Shown piece by piece: positions 58,415 through 64,000 of a DNA stretch of 64,000 nucleotides. How positions within the stretch are numbered: the first letter of the stretch is position 1; the number at the start of each line of letters is the position of its first letter. Source of the stretch: an uncultured Alphaproteobacteria bacterium (GTDB lineage: Bacteria > Pseudomonadota > Alphaproteobacteria > Rhodobacterales > Rhodobacteraceae); NCBI GenBank assembly GCA_902611605.1, contig CACMAH010000001.1:124001-188000 (forward strand), read 5' to 3'. The notes beneath the pieces are model-generated. The model worked only from the letters and a program-made list of their open reading frames with translations, did no database searches and was not told the DNA's origin. A program made the position numbers and the translations under genes.

Positions 58415-59146
58415 TTACCATTTTTCACTATATGGACGTATATCAGTCTCAAAAGACCATGAACTTCTAGGCTGTAAATATATTTGCCAATATATTTCTG
58501 CAATATCCTTTGGTTTCAGTATGCCGTCAGAAGGTCGTTTTTTAAATTCATTAGGGAAAAGTTTTTTGGTATTACTATTTTCTATTAATCCGTCAATTAC
58601 GACATGGGATACATGAATACCTTTCAAACTAACCTCTTGAGCTAAACTTTGAGCCAAGGCTCTTAAAGCTTGTTTACCTCCAGAAAATGCAGAAAATCCC
58701 TCTTTCCCCCTTAAACTTGCAGAGGCACCAGTAAAAATAATCGTTCCTTTTTTACGAGGTATCATATATTTTAAAACTTCTTTAGCATTTAGAAATCCAC
58801 CAAACGCACACATTTCCCACACCTTACGATAAATTCTGCTTGATGTGTCTAATATTTTATATTTTACATTGCCACCAACATTGTAAATTAAAACATCTAT
58901 TTGACCTAATTTTGTTTCAATATTTTTAATTAATTCAATAACTTGATTTTCATTTCTTGCATCTGTATGAAAGGGAGTTGCCTCCCCTCCTAAAGATACA
59001 ATACTTGTCACAAGTTTTGTTAGATCACCTCTTCTTCTAGTAACTACGACACTTAAACCTCCTAGAGCAAACTTTTTGGCTAATTCAGATCCCAAATAAT
59101 CACCCGCTCCAATAATTAAAGCTATTTTTTTTTTATTTAATTTCAT
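58415..59146 (-). CDS. SDR-family oxidoreductase with Phe at the catalytic Tyr position
   Basis: 243 residues. Rossmann motif LIIGAGDYLGSELAK at 10-24, NVGGNV (NAG equivalent) at about 89, Ser142/Ser144 in TGASAS, then FSGGK where the YxxxK motif should be: Phe154 replaces the general-acid Tyr while Lys158 is kept. A related SDR branch (TGASASLRG followed by AFxGxK) shows the same change as far as I recall, so it may be a family trait with altered chemistry. Substrate unknown. Confidence 0.85.
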   Translation of the reverse strand: MKLNKKKIALIIGAGDYLGSELAKKFALGGLSVVVTRRRGDLTKLVTSIVSLGGEATPFHTDARNENQVIELIKNIETKLGQIDVLIYNVGGNVKYKILDTSSRIYRKVWEMCAFGGFLNAKEVLKYMIPRKKGTIIFTGASASLRGKEGFSAFSGGKQALRALAQSLAQEVSLKGIHVSHVVIDGLIENSNTKKLFPNEFKKRPSDGILKPKDIAEIYWQIYLQPRSSWSFETDIRPYSEKW

Positions 59147-59169
59147 TTTCTATGCTCATTAAGAAATGA

Positions 59170-59781
59170 TTATATCTCAAAAACTCTACACTCTTCTTTA
59201 AAAAGTCCAAGATTGTACCAAGTAAATTTTCTAATAATTCTCAAGTTAGAAAAAATATTATCATGTTTTGGGTTAAAATAAATTATCAAACCAGTTATGT
59301 TTTTTTTCATTAATTTAATTTTCAAATTGTTAAGTTTTTTTTCATTAAATGGATTAAATAGGAAGATAGTCACAGAACCGTCTGGAAATTGAAAGTTATC
59401 AATGTCAGAACAAACTAAGGTGTAACAACCATCATATTTAGTAAGATTTTTCTTACAGAGTTTAAAAAGCTTTTTTGATATTTCAACTCCAATTACATTA
59501 TTAAATCCATGTTCTAGTGCAATATAGAGTGGCCGCCCTTTCCCACAACCCGCATCTATAAAACAAGAATGACGATTTTGAGTGACGGCAAATTTTATAA
59601 CCTCAATTAGTCTGTTATATCCAATTGGTTGATATTTATTACCAATTTCATCAGAAAAACCTAATTCAGAGATTTCATGATTTTCTGTTGTTTTTATACC
59701 CCTTTTAAAGTCTTGTATTAAGTCATAAAAATGAATAAGAGGTAAATAAATTTCTCTGTGCAAAAAATTTTTTAATTCCAT
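59170..59781 (-). CDS. Class I SAM-dependent methyltransferase-like protein
   Basis: 203 residues. Motif I: CFIDAGCGKGRPLYIALEHG; acidic end of strand 2 VIGVEIS; motif IV-like FLFNPFNEKKLNNL (NPF, similar to NPPF/Y of N-methyltransferases). An N-terminal helical segment precedes it. Substrate unknown. Between the SDR and cyclase genes, 23 and 27 bases from them, so probably one transcript with nrtS and the cyclase. Confidence 0.75.
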   Translation of the reverse strand: MELKNFLHREIYLPLIHFYDLIQDFKRGIKTTENHEISELGFSDEIGNKYQPIGYNRLIEVIKFAVTQNRHSCFIDAGCGKGRPLYIALEHGFNNVIGVEISKKLFKLCKKNLTKYDGCYTLVCSDIDNFQFPDGSVTIFLFNPFNEKKLNNLKIKLMKKNITGLIIYFNPKHDNIFSNLRIIRKFTWYNLGLFKEECRVFEI

Positions 59782-59808
59782 AGTTTTAAAAAAAATAACA
59801 AAAAAGTT

Positions 59809-61125
59809 TTACTTTTCTTTGAGTATATCTAACGCATATTCTTTTTCAAAATCATTCTGAATTTGTTTTAGCTCTATTAAGGCAGCTCTTATATCTGAAC
59901 TATCTATAAAATTAATTTCTACTCTTTTTCCTGAACGTGAAAGGTGTCTATTAAGTTTTCTACCTTTTTGATTTTTAAAACCATTCACTTTAAAGGTATT
60001 TAAAGGTCTAACAAATCCCTTGGGTGTAAAAGTTTCATATTTGTCAAATTCAACATCTTGAGATATGAGATTTTGAGTATTTTCATCTATAATAATTTCC
60101 CCAGGTTTAGCCAAACTCTGAAGTCTAGCAGCTAAATTAACTGGACTTCCTAAAACTGTGTAATCAAGTCTAAGATCTGAACCAAAATTTCCCACAGTGC
60201 AGTAACCTGTAGATATACCCATTCTAACCATTAATCCATCTGCCAAACCAAGTTTTTTCCAGGTTTTTTGTAATTCTTTAATTCTTTTTTGCATTCTTAT
60301 AGACATTTCTATAGCACTTAATGCGTCTTCTACATCCCCTTTGGTTTCAGGATCCCCAAAAAAGATTAGAATTGCGTCACCTATGAATTTATCAATAGTT
60401 CCCCCGTATTCTAAAGCAATTGAAGACATTTCTGACAGATAAGCATTCACAATTGATGCAAGTCTTTCAGGTTCTGTTGTATCTGTAATATCTGTGAATT
60501 TAACTATATCAGAAAAAAATATTGTGAGATTTTTTCTAGAATGTTTTGAATCAACCATTTCCTTATCTTCAAAAATACTTTGATAAATCTGTGGAGATAA
60601 ATATTTAGCGAGCCTAGTGGCTAGATTTTCTAATTGTAAACTTTTTTCTTTTATTATTTCGCTATCACGTTCCTTTTGCAAAATTAATTCTTCACGCTCT
60701 TTTCTTAGTGCCCACTCATTAGTTCGATCTACAAATTGACCTTGAATTCCGTTTAAGTAAGAAAAATTTTTATTTTTTGTCTTAGCTGAAAGGAGAGAAA
60801 ACATCCTTTCTTTACCATCAATAATAATTTTAATCTGTGGAATTAATACTGAACCATTTTGATCAATTTGTGATTTGAATTGTGAGATTTGTTCTTCAGG
60901 TATCCCAAGCTGTTCAAGAACATTTGGAAAATAAGCATTAGTAACATTTCCTAATATTGGGAAAAATTTGGCAAAGTTTTTGTTAGTTTTTTGGATCTCC
61001 AGATTTTCATTAGCATAATATGCAGCAGTTATAGCATTTTCAAAATTAAAAAAACTTAAGTCTATAACTTTTTCTTTATTTATAAAATCTTCAAGTTTCA
61101 AAATTTTACTTTCACTTATCTTCAT
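59809..61125 (-). CDS. Class IIIb adenylate cyclase with N-terminal PAS-like sensor
   Basis: 438 residues. About 25-135 is a PAS-like region, 136-175 a coiled coil (REELILQKERDSEIIKEKSL), and 195-385 the cyclase domain. Metal Asp206 (FFSDIVKFT) and Asp250 (DKFIGDAIL); Lys246 and Thr323 (DYTVLGSPVN) bind the purine; Asn330 and Arg334 stabilise the transition state. Thr in place of Asp marks class IIIb, whose members are often bicarbonate-responsive. A basic C-terminal tail follows. Its first 14 bases overlap the end of nrtS, so the two are translated together. Confidence 0.9.
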   Translation of the reverse strand: MKISESKILKLEDFINKEKVIDLSFFNFENAITAAYYANENLEIQKTNKNFAKFFPILGNVTNAYFPNVLEQLGIPEEQISQFKSQIDQNGSVLIPQIKIIIDGKERMFSLLSAKTKNKNFSYLNGIQGQFVDRTNEWALRKEREELILQKERDSEIIKEKSLQLENLATRLAKYLSPQIYQSIFEDKEMVDSKHSRKNLTIFFSDIVKFTDITDTTEPERLASIVNAYLSEMSSIALEYGGTIDKFIGDAILIFFGDPETKGDVEDALSAIEMSIRMQKRIKELQKTWKKLGLADGLMVRMGISTGYCTVGNFGSDLRLDYTVLGSPVNLAARLQSLAKPGEIIIDENTQNLISQDVEFDKYETFTPKGFVRPLNTFKVNGFKNQKGRKLNRHLSRSGKRVEINFIDSSDIRAALIELKQIQNDFEKEYALDILKEK

Positions 61126-61336
61126 TAAGTTTTGATTTTTTACCTATAATAGAACCCCAAGTTGTCACAACATAAGGAACAATATATGTCATTGCTATTT
61201 TTGCAAAGTGAGGAAACTCACCATTTATGATTTGATCACCGTGATTTATAGCAGTAAGTATTGTTCCAACTAGTATTGCAGTTATAAATGCTTTTAAAGG
61301 AGTGCCATGTCCAAAAGCTAATTCTAAATTTTTCAT
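61112..61336 (-). CDS. nrtS: NrtS-like small membrane protein
   Basis: 74 residues with two membrane segments: LKAFITAILVGTILTAINHG and IAMTYIVPYVVTTWGSIIG. The pattern VGTILTAINHGDQI with YIVPYVVTTWG matches NrtS, a small nitrate/nitrite transporter first described in marine cyanobacteria. Overlaps the cyclase start by 14 bases; a linked or fused arrangement of NrtS with class III cyclases would suggest that the protein acts as membrane anchor or sensor input for the cyclase rather than for nitrate uptake (inference). Confidence 0.75.
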   Translation of the reverse strand: MKNLELAFGHGTPLKAFITAILVGTILTAINHGDQIINGEFPHFAKIAMTYIVPYVVTTWGSIIGKKSKLNEDK

Positions 61337-61502
61337 AAATAATCACAAACAAGTATTAAAATATTTTGAGTTTTTTTAATTGAACTCTAATGTATTTCTA
61401 ATTAACTTCAACATTATAAATAAACAAGCAAAATATTGTGACGTACTTTATATAGGTTTTGATTAACATACTTAATTATAAAATTATACATTTAAATTTA
61501 TT

Positions 61503-61841
61503 ATGAATTATTTATTACTAACAGTCCTTGGTGCAACCATGTTTTCTAATCAGCAACATCAAATTTTTGGTGAGATGATTGATATGGATACAGGTGAAAT
61601 AATCCTAATTTTACCAGAAAAACCAGAAGCTAATAAAAAATTTATTAACTCTTTAGATGTATGGGGGAAAGATAATGTTAGCACTATTAGTTATGAAGAA
61701 TTCAAGAATTTAAATGCTACAAATAACAAAGTGACACAATTAGGTAATTCAATGAATGGTATCGATTCACTATCATGTAGTTCTGACGGTTCTTGTGATG
61801 GAAAAGTGACCTTAGAAAAAAGTACAACAAAAAATTACTGA
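61503..61841 (+). CDS. Hypothetical exported protein
   Basis: 112 residues, no family recognised. A weak hydrophobic N-terminus (MNYLLLTVLGATMF) may be a short signal. Then an acidic, Asn-rich region (FGEMIDMDTGEIILILPEKP) and near the end a Cys pair (SLSCSSDGSCDGKVTLEK). The start ATG has no obvious ribosome-binding site. Lies between nrtS (divergent) and the heat-shock gene, whose promoter begins eight bases after its stop. Confidence 0.55.
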   Translation: MNYLLLTVLGATMFSNQQHQIFGEMIDMDTGEIILILPEKPEANKKFINSLDVWGKDNVSTISYEEFKNLNATNNKVTQLGNSMNGIDSLSCSSDGSCDGKVTLEKSTTKNY

Positions 61842-61848
61842 AATATAT

Positions 61849-61876
61849 CTTGAAAAAAATTTCATAATTACCATTT
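61849..61876 (+). promoter_or_regulatory. Sigma-32 (RpoH)-like promoter
   Basis: CTTGAAA at 61849-61855 followed after 15 bases by CCATTT at 61871-61876. This fits the heat-shock consensus (CTTGAAA, 11-16 spacer, CCCATNT) and stands about 95 bases before a small heat-shock gene. Confidence 0.65.
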
Positions 61877-61883
61877 AAGTTAA

Positions 61884-61972
61884 GTAAGTGCTAAAATAGG
61901 CTTACATAAAATTTAACGCTTGGTTGCTATATGGATCAAGCATAATCTTGCTTTAAAAGGAGAATAATTATG
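61884..61972 (+). promoter_or_regulatory. ROSE-type RNA thermometer in the leader of the hsp20 gene
   Basis: The leader forms GTAAG/CTTAC (61884-61905), GCTTG/CAAGC (61918-61941) and a last hairpin in which TTGCT (61948-61952) faces AGGAG (61958-61962), the ribosome-binding site eight bases before the ATG. The U(U/C)GCU-to-SD pairing with a G opposite a G is the hallmark of ROSE elements, which melt at high temperature. Known to control small heat-shock genes in alphaproteobacteria. Confidence 0.7.
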
Positions 61973-62416
61973 AATTTTCTAACAAACCCAATTACTAGAT
62001 CTTTTGTAGGTTTTGATAATCTTTTTGACGAATTTGAAAGATTATCTAGTTACAAAGAACAATCATATCCAGCATACAATATAGAGAAGGTAAGTGATAG
62101 TGATTACATAATAACCTTAGCGCTTGCAGGATTTGCAGAAAACGAAATTAATGCTGAAGTTAAAGATGGTATTTTATCAATAAAAGCTGCAAAGAACAAT
62201 GACAATCAAAACTCATCTTACATCCATAGGGGTATAGCTGAACGATCTTTTTCTAGACAGTTTAGATTAGCTGATAATATAGAGGTAACTAATGCTGAAT
62301 TAGTAAACGGCATGTTAATTATATCACTACACAGAAATATACCCGAAGCGGAGTTACCAAAACAAATAGAAATTAAAACTCCATCCAAAAAAATATTGTC
62401 TAAAAAAGCAGCTTGA
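61970..62416 (+). CDS. Small heat-shock protein (Hsp20/alpha-crystallin, IbpA-like)
   Basis: 148 residues. ATP-independent holdase that keeps unfolding proteins soluble. N-terminus FVGFDNLFDEFERL as in IbpA types; alpha-crystallin domain about 38-128 with YIITLALAGFAENEINAEVK and RGIAERSFSRQFRLADNIEV; C-terminal anchor MLIISLHRNIPEAELPKQIEI. Strong AAAAGGAG ribosome-binding site inside a ROSE-like hairpin, and a sigma-32-like promoter. Followed by a strong hairpin terminator. Confidence 0.95.
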   Translation: MNFLTNPITRSFVGFDNLFDEFERLSSYKEQSYPAYNIEKVSDSDYIITLALAGFAENEINAEVKDGILSIKAAKNNDNQNSSYIHRGIAERSFSRQFRLADNIEVTNAELVNGMLIISLHRNIPEAELPKQIEIKTPSKKILSKKAA

Positions 62417-62470
62417 ATAAAATATTTATTTGATTGTTTTTTTTACAAATATTTGAGGAATTAAATTAGA

Positions 62471-62502
62471 AATAATAGAGGGTTTTTAAATCCTCTATTA
62501 TT
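62471..62502. terminator. Bidirectional intrinsic terminator
   Basis: Perfect 11-bp stem AATAATAGAGG/CCTCTATTATT around a 10-base loop, with T-rich sequence on the right (plus strand) and A-rich on the left (T on the minus strand). Lies between the convergent hsp20 and hemG genes and can serve both. Confidence 0.75.
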
Positions 62503-62528
62503 TCAATTAACTTTTTTTTAATTTTTAA

Positions 62529-63059
62529 TTATTTACTTAAGTTTATTATTTTTTGAGCAAAACTTTCAACTCTGTTCCAATCCGTAAATTCATAAGTTTT
62601 TTTTAAATCTATTGGACCTTTGGTAATATACATTATCAAACGAATAATTTGCTTATCCCAAAAATTAAGAGATGGATAATCAAGACGACCAGCAAATACA
62701 TCTACAATGTCTGGCTTCCAGGTAATAGATTTTAAAAATTTAATCAAATAAGGATTAGTTTCAGGTTGATTCTTATTTTCTTTTCTGGCAACAACATTAA
62801 CAGTGAAAAAAGCACTTTTTTTAGTCTCTAATATCATTAAATTATTTTTAATAAATTCTTTTACTTTTGGATTATGTTTTCCATATCGAATACTTGCTCC
62901 AATAATTATCACGTCATTATTTTTTAAATCATCTTTTTTGCAATTAATTAGAGGCGTTACCAAAATATTTGAATTTGTTTTTAAATAATTTGCTATTGTT
63001 TTACTTATTGTCAAAGTATGACCATCCGTAGTTGAATATATTATTAAGATATTGTTCAT
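62529..63059 (-). CDS. hemG: Menaquinone-dependent protoporphyrinogen oxidase HemG-like flavodoxin
   Basis: 176 residues from ATG 63059; a GTG at 63107 in frame would add 16 residues not expected in the family. Flavodoxin fold: FMN phosphate loop IIYSTTDGHTLTIS at 5-18, IIGASIRYGKHNPKVKEFI (the HemG GASIRYGxH motif), FFTVNVVARKENKNQPETNP, and the long insert WKPDIVDVFAGRLDYPSLNFWDK. Oxidises protoporphyrinogen IX in haem synthesis, membrane-linked through quinones. Confidence 0.88.
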   Translation of the reverse strand: MNNILIIYSTTDGHTLTISKTIANYLKTNSNILVTPLINCKKDDLKNNDVIIIGASIRYGKHNPKVKEFIKNNLMILETKKSAFFTVNVVARKENKNQPETNPYLIKFLKSITWKPDIVDVFAGRLDYPSLNFWDKQIIRLIMYITKGPIDLKKTYEFTDWNRVESFAQKIINLSK

Positions 63060-63130
63060 TTGTTTTGATCTTTTAAAAATAATTGTATTTAAATCATTAT
63101 AAAACACAGATGGTAGATAGGTTGAATAAC

Positions 63131-63469
63131 CTACTGATTTTTCTGTAAGGCTCTGACTCTTGAAGATAAAATCCGAATTAAACCTCTTATAAATGGATCA
63201 GAACTTTCAATTTTCTTTTCAAACTGTTCCTTTGAAATTGACATTAACTTAGTAGGTGACATACATCTTGCAGTTGCCATTCTTAATTTACCTTCAATTA
63301 CACCCATCTCTCCAAAAATTTCATTTTCTTGTATTTTATGATTAGGTTGTTGTGTTTCATTTGTAGGGAGAAAAATACCTACTTCTCCTTCTAGTAATAA
63401 AAAGACTTTATCTGATTTTTCTCCAGCCTTAAATATAAATTGGCCAGTATTCAAATCAATCTTATCCAT
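63131..63469 (-). CDS. Stand-alone cyclic-nucleotide-binding domain protein
   Basis: 112 residues consisting only of a cNMP-binding beta-roll: FKAGEKSDKVFLLLEGEVGIFL, then the phosphate-binding cassette NEIFGEMGVIEGKLRMATARC with FGE and the TARC segment (Arg usually pairs with the cyclic phosphate). There is no DNA-binding domain, so it is not a complete Crp. It may act by protein interaction. Two adenylate cyclases are encoded in the same window. Twenty-one bases from the MBL-fold gene upstream. Confidence 0.88.
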   Translation of the reverse strand: MDKIDLNTGQFIFKAGEKSDKVFLLLEGEVGIFLPTNETQQPNHKIQENEIFGEMGVIEGKLRMATARCMSPTKLMSISKEQFEKKIESSDPFIRGLIRILSSRVRALQKNQ

Positions 63470-63490
63470 ACTTTCCCCTTTTACTGTAAA

Positions 63491-64000
63491 TTAAATTAGT
63501 TTGATTGTTTTATTTTCTTTTGCAAAAAAAACCCCTTTGGGCAATACACTTTTAGACATGATATCTAGTTCTTTATCATCTCTTTCTGGTGCATGGTGAG
63601 AAATTAATAATTTCTTAGCTTTAGATTTACGATAGAACATAACCCCCTGTTCTATTGAACTATGACCCCAACCTAATTTATTCCTTATTTCTTTTTCTGT
63701 GTACATTCCATCCCATACAACAACATCACAATTCAATGCAGCCTTTAATAATCCATTATCAATTTTTTTTTCTAACCCAAACTCATGATCTAACGCGTAA
63801 ACTATTGACTTATTGAAAGCAGAAACTTTATAGCCAGAAGCTCCCCCTGGATGACATAAGGGAAAAGTTTCAATTTTAAAGAAATCAATAGCCGCTGCCT
63901 TAAATGTATCAAAATTCATTATATTAAAATTTATATTATCATCTAATATGTCTAAAGGAAAAACAGGGGGTGAAAAACAGTTTTCTAGTACTTTTAATAT
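63491..64000 (-). CDS. MBL-fold metal-dependent hydrolase, 5' part outside the window
   Basis: The frame is open to the window edge, so only the last 169 residues are seen. Marks: LENCFSPPVFPLDIL, FPLCHPGGASGYKV (metal His), YALDHEFG, VVWDGMYTEKE (metal Asp) and LLISHHAPERDD (last His pair). This is the RNase Z-like/phosphodiesterase branch of the metallo-beta-lactamase fold; cyclic-nucleotide cleavage is possible, and the cNMP-binding protein downstream on the same transcript would make sense of it (inference). Confidence 0.85.
   Translation of the reverse strand: MLKVLENCFSPPVFPLDILDDNINFNIMNFDTFKAAAIDFFKIETFPLCHPGGASGYKVSAFNKSIVYALDHEFGLEKKIDNGLLKAALNCDVVVWDGMYTEKEIRNKLGWGHSSIEQGVMFYRKSKAKKLLISHHAPERDDKELDIMSKSVLPKGVFFAKENKTIKLI

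Overview
The window looks like a piece of the chromosome of an AT-rich, marine-type alphaproteobacterium. Supporting signs, all inferred from gene content: the leuA-mreBCD-mrdA-rodA order, a class I lysyl-tRNA synthetase (lysK), an NDUFS4-type Complex I accessory subunit, a TerB-family protein of the alphaproteobacterial type, several class III cyclases, and very A/T-rich spacers. I cannot name the genus from the sequence alone.

Layout. 1-4.5 kb: a type I secretion ABC transporter (cut by the window edge), a Met/Pro-rich repeat protein just upstream of it (broken by one extra base), a class III adenylate cyclase with a TolB-like tail, and a decayed small gene. 4.5-9.6 kb: a TPR locus made of two genes that share an almost identical 532-bp promoter, leader and N-terminal cassette but then diverge. 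One ends in a 2OG-Fe(II) oxygenase domain. The other carries a nonsense codon and is followed by a methyltransferase gene. A decayed TPR-methyltransferase remnant lies between them. 9.6-12.3 kb: a tRNA-Gln gene with a small decayed integrative element behind it: a 57-bp duplicated tRNA 3' end, a dead tyrosine recombinase, a sulfotransferase cargo gene, and ~110-bp diverged inverted repeats outside.

12.3-31.5 kb: GST-like protein, YaiI/DUF188 protein, ICMT-like membrane methyltransferase, a DUF2256 mini-gene with its terminator, a hairpin-rich spacer, nhaA, a hydroxyacid dehydrogenase, then the rod-shape operon (mreB-mreC-mreD-mrdA-rodA, minus strand), leuA, a MORN-repeat envelope protein, nadE-gltX (overlapping) and ettA. 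31.6-41.3 kb: nadD, TerB-like, lysK, DUF4864, uvrB, NDUFS4-like, tRNA-Arg, an orphan ClpX-type zinc finger, a CaCA antiporter, an aminotransferase and a methyltransferase.

41.3-45.9 kb: a compact valine-degradation operon (mmsA, isobutyryl-CoA dehydrogenase, 3-hydroxyisobutyryl-CoA hydrolase, mmsB). 46-50.6 kb: a tiny lipoprotein, glutathione peroxidase and the histidine genes hisB-hisH / hisA-hisF-hisE, split by an opposite-strand DUF2147 gene. 50.7-64 kb: SulP transporter, UvrD helicase, pyruvate carboxylase, SDR, methyltransferase, a class IIIb adenylate cyclase overlapping nrtS, a small heat-shock protein with a sigma-32-like promoter and a ROSE-type RNA thermometer, HemG, a stand-alone cyclic-nucleotide-binding protein and a partial MBL-fold hydrolase.

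Most of the window is ordinary housekeeping sequence. The accessory material and nearly all the odd observations are in the first 15 kb and in the 59-64 kb signalling and stress block.
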